Assembly: GCA_024752435.1 (NCBI GenBank)
Contig: CP103032.1
Span: forward strand, 868,001 to 932,000
Direction: 5' to 3'
Source of the DNA: Allantophomopsis cytisporea
Lineage: Eukaryota; Ascomycota; Leotiomycetes; Phacidiales; Phacidiaceae
Length of the DNA stretch: 64,000 nt
Shown here: in pieces, positions 34,452-45,190 of the stretch
Layout: each line of letters begins with the position of its first letter
Numbering within the stretch: the first letter of the stretch is position 1
The notes under the pieces: generated by a model
Databases searched by the model: none
What the model was told of the DNA's origin: nothing
The model's input: only the letters and a program-made list of their open reading frames with translations
Program-made: the position numbers and the translations under genes

Positions 34452-35976
34452 TTAAATACCAAGAGAGAACTCAACGCCAACATCAATATCACGGGCTGTA
34501 AAATGTTAGCAAATATGTCATATCAAAGTAAGAATGATGACTTACCCATCTTCACAACCTTAGAGAACTGGACAGACTTCTCAGCAGCGCTCTGGAGATC
34601 CTCAATGGAGAAGATCTTAAGACCAGACTCGTTGATCAACTTGTGTGCAGCCTCCATGTTGGTACCTTGTAATCTAGCAATGATTGGAATTCTAAGATCC
34701 ATGGACTCAACGGTGCTGATAAGACCCTTGGCAATGGCGTCACATCTAACGATTCCACCGAAGATGTTAACGAAGATGGCAGTGACCTTAGGATCGCTGG
34801 TGATGAGGGTGAAAGCCTCCTTGATGGCCTGTGGGGTAGCTCCACCTCCAACATCCAAGAAGTTAGCTGGCTCTCCACCGTTAAGCTTGATAATGTCCAT
34901 AGTAGCCATGGCAAGACCGGCACCGTTAACAAGGCAGCCAATGTCTCCACCAAGCTTAATGAAGTTGAGACCGTGTTTGGCTGCAGCAACCTCCTCAGGA
35001 TCCTCCTGAGTGGTGTCGCGCCAAGAGAAGATCTCCTCCTGACGGAATTCGGCATTGTCATCGAACCCAAGTTTGGCATCCATAGCCAAAACAAGGTGAT
35101 CAGAGGTCTCGGAAAGTGGGTTGATCTCAATTTGAGTAGCATCCTTCTCCATGAAGACCTTGTAGAGCTTCTGGATGGTGTCCTTAGCCTCCTCAATGCA
35201 CTGCTCAGAGAAGCCAATGTCGGTTGCGATCTTGCGAGCGATCTCGTCAGTGACACCCTCATGGATATCAATGTTGGTGGTGGTGATGGCAGCTGGGTTC
35301 TCCTTGGCAACAGTCTCAATGTCCATGCCTCCCTGGGAAGAGGAGACAATAACTGGACCTTGGGAAGCGCGGTCCATAAGGATAGCAAGGTAGAACTCGC
35401 GGCGAGCGAACTTGCGCTCGCAAATGTAGACAGAGTTGCACATGCGACCCTGGGCACCAGTCTGCTTGGTGACGAGGTTGTGTCCGATCATCTGGTCGGC
35501 GAACATCTTGGCCTCGGTTGGCGAGTAGATAACTCTAACACCTCCCTTCAAGCCATTGTCGAATGTACCCTTTCCTCGTCCACCGGCAAGAACCTGTGCC
35601 TTGATGACCATATCATCACCACCGATGTCCTTCGCGATAGCTTCAGCCTCCTCAGCGGTCTTGGCGACAGATCCTTTTGGAACTCCGATGCCATACTACG
35701 TTCGATGGTAAGCTTGAGATAACCATCGGCAGGTCGGTTTATACACATACTTTTCTGAGGAGATCAGCGGAGAGATACTCGTGAATACTAAGAGCTCTCT
35801 TCTGCTGGGCAATGCCAGATGCTCTTAATGGGGTGGCCTGTACTCTGTCGTTAGCTATCTTTCTCCCTGTTCCAAGCCTCTTTTGAGAATCCTTAAGGCC
35901 TTTATCATCATTGATAACGTACATTGGCGGCCTTGAAGGCGGCGGTGAAAGGCCTGCTGCGTGCGAGCTTGAACAT
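34452..35976 (-). CDS. LSC2: Succinyl-CoA ligase beta subunit, mitochondrial
   Basis: Exons 35976-35923, 35837-35751, 35695-34546 and 34495-34452 give 444 residues, standard for the family. All joins are in phase: KAAN/ATPLRAS, LLRK/YGIGVPKG and VVKM-A-RDIDVGVEFSLGI. Residues 1-30 form an Arg-rich presequence without acidic residues. Then come the ATP-grasp domain (VIKAQVLAGGRGKG; QIEINPLSET) and the CoA-ligase domain (NGAGLAMATMD; FVNIFGGIVRCD). With the alpha subunit it converts succinyl-CoA to succinate with phosphorylation of ADP or GDP in the TCA cycle. Nucleotide preference cannot be read safely from sequence. It shares a 302-bp divergent promoter with the DUF3245 gene. Confidence 0.96.
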
Positions 35977-36278
35977 CTTGACTGGCAGTGATGAAAATAC
36001 AATGCCGTATGTAAATAAATAAAGGTCTGGCTCGTCGTCGATGTCTTGTTGCTCGGGCAGAATAGGGACCGCGAATTGAAAGCTGTCGCGCTAAGCGGGT
36101 CAAGCCGACCGAGCCTGTGCAAATACTGCAAACATTAGCACATGGGATTTGGAGACACCAAGGTATCAAGTGCTTCCTCACTGATAAATAGTTAAATTAT
36201 TTTTGGATTATTTTTCACACCTCACAACTACAGCCATCAGCAATTTCTATCTATTGAAAAACATTGCCGACGTTCGCT
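35977..36278. promoter_or_regulatory. Bidirectional promoter region LSC2 / DUF3245 gene
   Basis: The 302 bases between two divergent start codons must serve both genes. No individual site is assigned. Confidence 0.5.
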
Positions 36279-37340
36279 ATGGCCCCCGAAGCTATGATAA
36301 AAAAAACGGCAGCAGCAGAATTCGATATCATTCAAAATCGACTCGCTATCGCATTGGCAAAACGAGAAAGTTTGATCAAGTCATGGACGAAATCCTCCTC
36401 AAGACCACAACCTCCTCCTAGAACGAAAGAACAAATCGAAGCTGAAGATGCGGAGATCTTTAAAAGAGAACCAGCGACACTCGGTCTGGGTGCTCCAGTA
36501 CCCACGGAGTACAAGGATGGCGACCTGAAAAGGGCCGAGATCAAGACCAACGAGAATTTGAGGAAGAGATTACTTGGAAAGACTGGTGGATTACAAGCAA
36601 GCAAGCCGCGTGACGCTGTTGAAAAAGCACAGAGTGCGAAGAGAGGTCGTAAAGATGACAGTAGCGACGAGGAAGAGGGACGATCGAGTCTAGGCAAAGC
36701 TAAGAAGACTACCAAATCTCGTGAAGAGCCAGCAGAAGTTCAACTGCAGACAGTGTCTGTGGAAATCAAGCAGCCTTCGATCAACACTGTGGTAGAGGAA
36801 ATCAAGAAGCAAGGTGCTGCTAAAAAGAAACTGGTGGACTATTCGAGCAGCGATGAAGGAAGCAGATCGTCTTCGATAAACTCCAAGAAGTCAAAGCTGG
36901 ACATCATCAGCACTCCGACCTCTTATCCAAGCAACGGATTACCATCTATGACCGAGAACACTGTGAACCAGACAGTAAAAGCTAGTACGAAGGCTTCTAC
37001 ATCAATGCCAACATCTGCATCTTCGTCGAAGATAACTTCGAAGCAGTCGTCACCCAACGATGGCGCTTCGAGCGATTCAGACGAGTCCGAAGAAGAGATG
37101 GAGGTAGAAATACCTCAAGGGCTGACTACCGATGTCGTGGCATCTACAGTCGTTGCCCCACCTGCTGCTACGGCTGAAGAAAAGGCCCGGAAGAAGAAAG
37201 AAAGGAATCGCATAAAGCAGCAGAAGAAGAGAGAGAAGCAGAGAGCAAGGCAATTGGCAGAAGTACAGGCAAAGTCCGGTGGACATGTGGAGGGCCCAAA
37301 AAAGATGAAGGACAAATTATTGAACAAGGATGGTAACTAG
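36279..37340 (+). CDS. DUF3245 domain protein, highly charged
   Basis: Single exon, 353 residues. The start at 36279 is chosen over an in-frame ATG at 36264 because relatives begin MAPEAM or similar. Residues 1-110 hold the conserved DUF3245 part: a helical segment (AAAEFDIIQNRLAIALAKRE), a Pro-rich linker, then GLGAPVP and a basic helix ending NENLRKRLLG. The rest is low-complexity, rich in Ser, Lys and Glu, with SSDEE and SSDEG acidic clusters that look like CK2 sites. It ends with a strongly basic KKERNRIKQQKKREKQRAR helix (about 305-325). This composition is typical of nuclear or nucleolar proteins, which is inference. No function is established. Confidence 0.85.
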   Translation: MAPEAMIKKTAAAEFDIIQNRLAIALAKRESLIKSWTKSSSRPQPPPRTKEQIEAEDAEIFKREPATLGLGAPVPTEYKDGDLKRAEIKTNENLRKRLLGKTGGLQASKPRDAVEKAQSAKRGRKDDSSDEEEGRSSLGKAKKTTKSREEPAEVQLQTVSVEIKQPSINTVVEEIKKQGAAKKKLVDYSSSDEGSRSSSINSKKSKLDIISTPTSYPSNGLPSMTENTVNQTVKASTKASTSMPTSASSSKITSKQSSPNDGASSDSDESEEEMEVEIPQGLTTDVVASTVVAPPAATAEEKARKKKERNRIKQQKKREKQRARQLAEVQAKSGGHVEGPKKMKDKLLNKDGN

Positions 37341-37848
37341 CACTTTATAATCCAGTCATTTGTCGTCTTGCATCACTCGAGTATAGAGGATTTTTTAGGA
37401 TTTATGTGATAAATTCGACTTGCAATGGAACTATCGACGAAGCAAATCTCTTATTTTGATGATTTGTAATAAGCTCAATGCGGTCATCGCCAAAGGTACC
37501 TAACACAAGCAGGTAGTAAACGAAATCGATTGCTTCCTATCAAAGATATCAGCATATATAACTTCTTTTGAGGTTGCTGATGATATCATCTGGGTGCTGC
37601 TTATATCTAGAGAGATGGTGGGAACAGCTCCTTACATGAATATTATCCAGAGGTTTTGTGTTTGATCAACTACACCAAAACCTATTTCTCCAAACGCTAT
37701 CCGCCACACGAAACCAATTAATGAGTCACAAGCGCCCAGAAATAACGCCGGATGGAGGACCATATTGAGGAAGGCAAAAAAGGAACAACACAGCTGCCGC
37801 GCCGATATGGAGCATATTCTCAAGCCCACCTCGTGAACACAACTAGGC
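37341..37848. other. Convergent intergenic region
   Basis: Between the DUF3245 gene and the F-box-like gene. No feature beyond the expected 3' untranslated regions. A 79-codon minus-strand frame overlapping the downstream gene's end is not supported. Confidence 0.5.
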
Positions 37849-39276
37849 TTATTTCGAGTTTGTGACAACACTCTTCCATCTGTCCTGGTATCGGCCCTCC
37901 ATAGCTACTATTTCCGCTGTTGTTAAGCCGGCGCCAATCCTGACTGGTACAGCATGCTCGAACCTGAAATTTGCAGTCGTATTTCTCGAGTTAACGTTTC
38001 CCATCTGCTCAATCTCCTTCAAGGTCAGAAGGTCTTCAAACTCTTCGTCACGAGGAGCGAGGGATCCCTCCCACAGGCCTGCGAAGTAGACAATGAATTC
38101 CACATGCTGTAACATCTGAAATCGTCTAAGTAACTTGGCTAAGGCTTCGAAGGTTTCCTTTGCTTGGCCAAGGTTCACCTGAATCAAGACTCTCTTGGTG
38201 TTAGAGACGTACTCAGGGTGCTGATCAAAGTATTCGAACAGCTCATTAGAACTGTAACTAAAGTTCTGAGGATGATTTTTGTGGTGGTGTCGGCGCTTAG
38301 CGTTGATGTGCATTTCCTCGAGAGCACAAGCCGACAGCTCAGATGAGAACTGTTTATTTACTAAGAAAAGGATCTTGTAGCCCCCCACTGCCATTTTTGG
38401 AGAGATAAATTGCTGGTGGTATTTTGATTGCTGTTTATAGCCGACATTGCGGTTGAAAGAGACATGAGTATTCTGATCCTGAAGGGTAGGTGACTGAGAC
38501 CAGCTAGGTAGACTTGTGCTACCAATAACCTTGCCTCCAAAAGGAGTGCCATACTTCTTCAGATACTCTTTATTTTTTGTTTCAGCTGACGAAGTGAAGA
38601 GGTTCTTGAAGCCACTGCGCTTGACATAATGACCCAAGCCATCGTAATGAGTTCGGTGGTCCGACCTCTTGTATTCTCGGTGCAATGTCCTTTCAGACTT
38701 CTTCCAGCCTTCAGGAAGGATCCATCCTTCGGTGTTTCTAATGTCCTCCCAGAAGTGGCCGTAGATTTGGTCGCGAAGTTCTCGTGGAAGGTTTTCGAAC
38801 TCGAAAACATTCTTGGTTGACAAGACATTCACAGCAGCTGCAGCGTCGTCTGGCGTGAGCGAAGTACCAACAACACGACGAGGTTTCAGATGCAAATTGG
38901 TTGAAGAAGCATCACGCGATGAATGCGAAACAGACTCGTCCTGCCACCAACCCCTGAATCCATCTGTGATGGGATCATGAAAGGCAACAGAAACATAATC
39001 CCAAGTTCGTATCCATGGCGGAGTGTAACTGTGTCCAGGCCGAGTACAATCAAGGGCGACGTTAACATCTCTGCCTGTATCATAAAGTTTACCGAGAATA
39101 GGATCTGCGCGCCAGGTCCAGACAAGGCGGCCGGTATTTGCGAAGTGGCTAGGAACTGGCTTTTGATCGCCGTCAGTTACGCCGCCATTAGATGAGTGGG
39201 TATGATCGTCTCGATCCGCCGCCGGTTGTTCGTGTGGCCAACCTTCTGGAGGTCGGGTAGGCATAATAGCAGACAT
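37849..39276 (-). CDS. Uncharacterised protein with F-box-like motif
   Basis: Single exon, 475 residues; an in-frame Met at codon 5 is an alternative start. I do not recognise a named family. At 158-176 the sequence FEFENLPRELRDQIYGHFW matches the LPxELRxxIY pattern common in a large class of fungal orphan proteins, which is distantly F-box-like. The N-terminus (1-50) is polar and probably disordered. The middle (200-290) is basic and rich in Lys, His and Ser. The last 130 residues look globular, with a predicted alternating strand/helix pattern. No signal peptide or membrane segment. Expression and function are unknown. Confidence 0.8.
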   Translation of the reverse strand: MSAIMPTRPPEGWPHEQPAADRDDHTHSSNGGVTDGDQKPVPSHFANTGRLVWTWRADPILGKLYDTGRDVNVALDCTRPGHSYTPPWIRTWDYVSVAFHDPITDGFRGWWQDESVSHSSRDASSTNLHLKPRRVVGTSLTPDDAAAAVNVLSTKNVFEFENLPRELRDQIYGHFWEDIRNTEGWILPEGWKKSERTLHREYKRSDHRTHYDGLGHYVKRSGFKNLFTSSAETKNKEYLKKYGTPFGGKVIGSTSLPSWSQSPTLQDQNTHVSFNRNVGYKQQSKYHQQFISPKMAVGGYKILFLVNKQFSSELSACALEEMHINAKRRHHHKNHPQNFSYSSNELFEYFDQHPEYVSNTKRVLIQVNLGQAKETFEALAKLLRRFQMLQHVEFIVYFAGLWEGSLAPRDEEFEDLLTLKEIEQMGNVNSRNTTANFRFEHAVPVRIGAGLTTAEIVAMEGRYQDRWKSVVTNSK

Positions 39277-39760
39277 GATTGTATTTGTGAGCTAAGTTCA
39301 ATATGATGAAGAGCGCAAGCAAAGGACAGATCTAGAATGTTCTTGTAGAAGGTTCGTGCGAGGATTGGGGAGGGGAGGTTCGAAGATCGACGGAAGTTGT
39401 GCGATAGTTGTGCGTTAGGTCGACGAAGAAATATATGTGTATGTGTACGCAGAGAGCACCAGTGGCGCACATATGTGAACGTGGTCTGAAATGTTTGTGC
39501 GCCAATACACAGTAGGTTGGGTGGTGCTTGTCTTTGTTTTATAGTCTAGAAAATGCTGTGTGCGCTTGTTCATTTTCAAGAGTCAGATGAGGTTATAACC
39601 CAATCCAATGGAGAACACCACCAGTACCACAAAAGCACTTATTTAGGATATACAAAATACTCTGATATTATTCTAAGTTTATAACTCTATGACAAGTTAC
39701 TATAGTAAAGGTGTTTGGTGAAAAACATGTCTTTAATAACAGCAAATGATTCTAGTTGTG
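39277..39760. other. Intergenic region
   Basis: Between the start of the F-box-like gene and the stop of the aldehyde dehydrogenase gene. It holds the former's promoter; no distinct motif recognised. Confidence 0.5.
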
Positions 39761-41294
39761 CTACAACTTTGCTTCTAGGTTTTGCTTATAGAAATTATAC
39801 TTCACCACCTGGTCTCCGCTAGGATATCTCCACTCAAAGCCTTCCTCAGCCTCTTTAGGAACGTGCACAACACTCCTCCTATGACTGAAAGTATCAATAC
39901 TTGCCTTTCCATGATATGAGCCCATCCCACTTGGACCGATTCCCCCCAAAGGCACGTTTGGAACAGCTATCTGCGTCATAACATCGTTCAAAGCAACACC
40001 ACCTGACGTCGTATGTGAGATAATGTACTCCATCTCCGCCTTGTCCTCCGTCATTATATACAGTCCCAAAGGTTTCTCTGAGACCTTGCTCACCAGCTGG
40101 CAGGCAGTCGACAGTGAAGATACAGAGACGATGGGAAGGATTGGACCAAAGATCTCCTCTTGCATCAAAGAATCACCAATAGACACACCAGTAACAACTG
40201 TAGGCTCCACAAACAAAGTGCTTACATCCGAGCCACCACCAATAATGATCCTGCCTTTAGTGCTGGAGAGGAGTTTAGTGACCCTCTCAAAGTGCCGCTT
40301 GTTCACAATCCTTCCCATCTTATCCTTTGCTGCAGGATTGCCATCGTAGAAAGCTGCCACGACCTCATATAAACTCTTGCAAAATTCTGGAAGAACTTCC
40401 TCTTCAACTAGCGCATAATCAGGAGCTACGCATGTCTGACCGGCACATGCAAACTTCCCCCATGCAACGCGTTTGGCGGCTAATTCTATGTCGGCATTTT
40501 TGGTGACGATCACAGGCGATTTACCTCCGAGCTCGAGGGTGACAGGAGTGAGATGTTCAGCAGCGGCCTTCATTACTACCTTACCAACTGCTGCTCCACC
40601 CGTATAGCAGATATGGTCATATTGTAATTTTAAGAGTGCTGTGACGACCTCAACACCTCCGTTGACGACCCTGTAGCAGGTTTGGTCTAAGTATCTAGGT
40701 ACGAGCTTTGTTAAGACCATAGCTGTTCTAGGAGCAAGTTCACTAGGCTTCATTATTCCTGTATTTCCTGATGCTATCACTCCCAGAAAGGGAGAAGCTA
40801 CAAGGAAAAAGGGATAGTTCCAGGCTCTATGCTTGATTTAGTGGTTGAGACTATAAAAGAACTGACTTCACTCATTGACCTACCCAATGACCAGGCAAGT
40901 TCCTTTTGGTTGCTTATGAATAGTTGGAGAAAGTCCCGTGAAAGCTTCTGGAACATATGGCTTTTCTGGAGCAAGCCAGTCATCGAGCTTCTCAAGCATG
41001 AAGACAATCTCGTTCTTGAAAAGCGAAAGCTCGAGGCCGGTAGATTCGACAAGAGGTTTTCCTACATCTTGTAACAGAGCCTGACGAAGCTCTGGTTCAT
41101 TATCCTATGAGAGATCAGCTAGCCTCTCATCCATTTAGATCGTTGGAGTTACATACATCAACCAGTCTCCAGAACTGCCTGAGTTGGGCTTTCCGGAAGT
41201 TGATATCAACGGTCTTGCGTGAACAGAAGGTCGCTTTGAGGAGCTTTAACGTTTCGGGAAGCGAAGACAAAGATGTCGCAATAATTTCATCCAT
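39761..41294 (-). CDS. Aldehyde dehydrogenase, class-3 / fatty-aldehyde type
   Basis: Exons 41294-41157, 41104-40884 and 40826-39761 give 474 residues, typical of the short ALDH3 group. Joins restore WRLVD/DNEPELRQAL and LVI-G-AWNYPFF in phase. The catalytic Glu218 (LELGGKSP) and nucleophile Cys252 (AGQTCVAPD) are 34 residues apart, as in ALDH3 enzymes. EEIFGPILPI and SFSHRRSV-like C-terminal motifs are present. No signal peptide; the last residues lack a clear hydrophobic anchor. It oxidises aldehydes to acids with NAD(P)+; the substrate is unknown. The gene is divergent from a GMC oxidoreductase that could supply the aldehyde. Confidence 0.93.
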
Positions 41295-41967
41295 GATGTT
41301 GTGTAAAATCTCAAATTTAATAAATAGTGTTTATATAATCTTTGTTGAAGCTGGCCTTGGTGAGGATGCTTTATGATAATATATGACTCATGGTGCATGG
41401 AACGAGCCTTTGCATCTTGCTTCGGCCTAATAGCGCTTTTGCAAGTCTTCCACATTTCACTCACGTATGATAAGTATCCGGATATGCCACGCGTTGAAAG
41501 TCTATCTCAGTCATTGCTTTAAAGGTGGGATTGATACGCTTCAAGCATTCTACCATAACAGGCCTGTTGTGATCACCTGATTTGAGGAATTAAATTTTTA
41601 CACCATACCTCATCCCATTGCCCCCAAAAGAACTTTTCTATGCCACCGTTTCCAAAATTAGGTCTTATCAAAAGGTGGTGGACCAAATGGTATAAATATG
41701 CTATAACCTTTGAGGTGTTATCAAGATAACAAAAATGGGGGTCGTGTACCCCACACTTTATATGTGCTGTATGTATGTTGTACCTGGCATAGGTAGGGTA
41801 ATGCAGAAGTCATAGACTTCGGCCTGTAATGTTATCGGAGTTGACGAAGTTTGGAACATTAAACAGTGTCGTTATAGTGACTCCTTAATTATTTAAAGCT
41901 GGGTTTCTGATCTGAAGTAGTCAACCGAATACTCAACGTGCTATTAAGGAGTTTGCAATTAGATACT
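41295..41967. promoter_or_regulatory. Shared divergent promoter of ALDH and GMC oxidoreductase
   Basis: 673 bases separate the two start codons. An inverted GATA pair at 41717-41730 is listed separately. There is no coding potential. Confidence 0.6.
41717..41730. promoter_or_regulatory. Inverted GATA pair (GTTATC-AA-GATAAC)
   Basis: A perfect 14-base palindrome made of two GATAA cores facing opposite ways with a two-base centre. Fungal GATA factors (nitrogen regulator AreA/NIT2, siderophore regulator, White-collar type) prefer paired cores. The location in the shared promoter of two oxidoreductase genes supports a regulatory role; binding is inferred only. Confidence 0.5.
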
Positions 41968-44002
41968 ATGGCTTCCAACGACTCAGTCAATATCCATAAT
42001 CTTGAGGGGCAGGCTTTTGATTTCATAGTCGTAGGAGGTAAGAAGATACGTCCAATCCTAAAGCATAAAGCTGACCTATATGATAGGAGGTACAGCTGGG
42101 TGTCTTGTCGCGGCTCGTCTTGCAACAGCATTACCATCGTGTCGGGTTCTTATAGTGGAAGCCGGGAAGGAAATAGACAAGAAAGATCTTGTACCTGGAT
42201 TTACAAAGCCTAGATTCGGCAGCAGCGATGGCAACTGGATGTACGAGACTGCACCGCAGGTAAAGCTTAATGGTAGAAAAATACCATATCCACGAGGACG
42301 AGGGTTGGGTGGTTGCTCGTAAGTTGCGCCTTGGTCAGTGTGCTTGCTCCAATCCTGATACATGTTCTCACAATAACCAGAGGAAACAACTTCATGGCAT
42401 GGGTTCGCGGTCCCAAAGCTGATTTCGACGACTGGGCAAACTTAGTAGGGGATGCTTGGTGGAGATGGGACAATGTTCTGAAGTATATGAAGAAGGTAGG
42501 CACACTGTTGTATTAAACAAAATATCTGTTTTCTAACAATGAGGCATAGCTTGAAGACTTCAGAGCAGCCATCCCAGCTGACAAAGAGCACTTTGCAAAG
42601 CCCACTCCAGGCGTCCATGGCATAGGAGGGTAAGCTGTCTCATTCCTATTGTCAAAACTTGCTGACAGATTTCCTCAGACCATTCGCCGTAGGTTACGGT
42701 CAAGAGTGGCAGCCACTGATTGAGTATTGCATGAGAGCAAGCCAGGAGGCTGGCCATCAAGTAAACCTCGATAACAACGATGGCGATCCTCTGGGACTGT
42801 CCGTTGCTCAATTCAATGTTGATAATGGGGCACGAGTCACAAGTGCAAGTGCCTTCTTGAACTCCACAGCCCGCCATGGATTACCAAATCTCGTTGTCGT
42901 GACCGAAAGCATTGTGTCAAAGATAGTTTTCTCTGAAAATCGTGCGGTTGGTGTGCATATCTTACCTGCCTTACAAGCAGGAACTGGACCAGATGTTCCT
43001 GTCTTTATCCGAGTGTCTGAAGAAGTGATTTTGACAGCAGGCTGTTTTCAATCCCCACAACTCCTCTTACTATCTGGCGTTGGTCCTGCATCACATATCA
43101 ACACTCACTCTATCCCAATTATTCATGATTTGGCAGGAGTGGGTCAAAACTTGCAAGACCATACAGCATTGGCGTGCGAGTTTGTTATCAAGCCGTCAAT
43201 CCCAGGCCATAACCAGCTTTTATCCTCACCCACAGCTCTCGCCTCGGCCATCGAACAATACGAATCCAGTGGTACAGGTCCTCTTGTCACATTCGGCTCC
43301 AGCGCCGCCATCATCTTTCCGTTACTCCCGTCTCTTCTCGGCAGCCACGAATTTCATGCTCTGTCCCCTTCTACGAAATCCTTCATGCAGGCACCAACTA
43401 GACCTAGCACTGAGATCTGGATGCATTCGGGACCACTGTTCTACACAGGACCATGCCCTGAAGAAGCTTCCGTCTTGGTAATTGAAGGGCTGTGCCAGAA
43501 CAATCTATCGAGGGGCAACGTGAAGTTGTCCAGCGCAAATCCGCGTGCCATGCCGTTAATCAATCCGTGCTACCTATCCCATCCATACGATCTCAGGATA
43601 GCAGTCGAAACATTGCGGGAGATTGTCAAGATTGCCAAGACACCTACCTTCTCGGGAATCATCGAGGGTATTCTTCTTGGGCCGAGGAGCTCTACTGACC
43701 CACCGTCTCTGGCTTCGATATCGGGAGAAGAGGATGAAATTCTGGCTCATTTTGTACGCGAAACTCTTACACAAGGATTTCACTCCATGAGCACGTGTGT
43801 CATGGGTGGAAACGATGATCAAGGGAGGGTTGTTGGGTTGGATTTTGCAGTTGTGGGGATCAAGGGTGTTAGGGTCGCAGATATGAGTGTTTGTCCTATC
43901 TTGACGAGCAACCATACACAGATTAACGCGTATCTCATTGGTGAGCGGTGCGTAGAGTTTGTACTGGCAGATATGAGCAGAAAGGCACGGGCTAGGTTAT
44001 AG
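41968..44002 (+). CDS. GMC-family FAD oxidoreductase
   Basis: Exons 41968-42037, 42087-42318, 42381-42495, 42550-42629 and 42679-44002 encode 606 residues, all in phase. The ADP-binding fold FIVVGGGTAGCLVAARLA is split by intron 1. The first GMC signature (PRGRGLGGCS-GNNFMAW) spans intron 2. The second is AGCFQSPQLLLLSGVGP. C-terminal active-site blocks are HSMSTCVMGG (His base) and SNHTQINAYLIGERC (second His/Asn). No signal peptide, so it is probably intracellular. Family members are alcohol oxidases, choline dehydrogenases, glucose oxidases and secondary-metabolism oxidoreductases. The sequence alone does not choose, but pairing with an ALDH favours an alcohol-oxidising role. Confidence 0.92.
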
Positions 44003-44610
44003 ATGTCAGGTTCGGTATAGGAATCATTGTTGATCTCAGCCTTAATCTCACTGTCAGTGTCGTGCAGTATTGGGCGTGAGTTGCACAACTGTGTGATGTG
44101 ATTGATAGATAACGTCGGGACAGCACACATGGCATATTTTGACTCATTGTAGAGAGTCGAAGTGGAGTGGTCAGATGGCGATTGTATGTATGTACTGTCA
44201 CTGCGATGTTCATACATATTAGAAGGACACCCAATTCGGTAAAGCCCTTATTACGTACTCGAAAACACTTACCCACTGAAAAAGATCATTGATCTACAAG
44301 ATACGAGGCTCGAGGATCGTCGATCTCACGATCTCTATTGGTTATTGCGTTGCTTAACAACATGGAAAGTAAGAAATAGCATTGCACCATCTTTTATAGC
44401 AATGTGAATGGGAGTGGCCTTCATTAATGGCTGTCGTCAGCATCTGCAAATTCGGCAGCAAAAATAGACGACTCTTCGTCGGCGATTGCGCGATTGGTAC
44501 CTCAAGTATGAATTCTTCTTACTCATGGGATGATGGTGTTCAACTTTTCATGTCAACAAGCCAAGAGTTCGTATGTACGCAGTAGGTCATCAAACCCCAG
44601 ACTTACGATC

Positions 44611-44644
44611 CTGCCTGCATCCTGCATCCTGCATCCTGCATCCT
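44611..44644 (+). repeat. 7-bp CCTGCAT tandem repeat
   Basis: About four and a half units of CCTGCAT in intergenic DNA; a simple microsatellite. Confidence 0.9.
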
Positions 44645-45150
44645 TCGAAAAGGAACCTTTCTCGATTCTTATTGCTCCTTCTCCGCGTAAAATCCCTTGG
44701 CTAAGTGAGGGAGGGATGTGGTGGTGATGATCATCATGGAAGAATATTTATGCATGGAGTCGAACAGGGTGGTATACTTCTACGACGTTGTATTCATACT
44801 CACTTTACTACATACCTTGACCAAAGAAACAAGCAATGCAAGCTTTTCAGATGCGCTCGATCCTTCGCACAGTATCACACCACCACCCAGGGCAAAGGAG
44901 ACTGGCTGCCACACACAGACCATCCAATGATGATGATGTACTTGGCTGCATCTCCAAATATGTGGGTTCAGGTAGCTGGCCAGGAATGGAGATGTCAAGG
45001 ATAACGCCTCGTGTTTCATCGTCTGAATGAAACGCAATCATTGCCCTCCTCTTGGACGTGTTTTGTGGTCCCTCGATTGCGTTCTTCTTTGGATATTCAT
45101 TGAGGTGGGGATGAGCGGAATAGAGATTGATTAAATCGTAACTCTACTCA

Positions 45151-45190
45151 GATGCTTGATAGTCCTGATAGTTCTGATAGTCCTGATGGT
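45151..45190 (+). repeat. 10-bp TGATAGTCC-type repeat
   Basis: Four imperfect units of about ten bases (TTGATAGTCC, TGATAGTTC, TGATAGTCC, TGATGGTTC). Intergenic; no function suggested. Confidence 0.75.

Noticed and set aside
34973..35722. 249-codon frame antisense to succinyl-CoA ligase beta
   Set aside because: Shadow of a well-supported gene; no start context or domain of its own.
39761..44002. Secondary-metabolite cluster around the GMC oxidoreductase
   Set aside because: No polyketide synthase, peptide synthetase, terpene cyclase, P450 or cluster regulator lies nearby.
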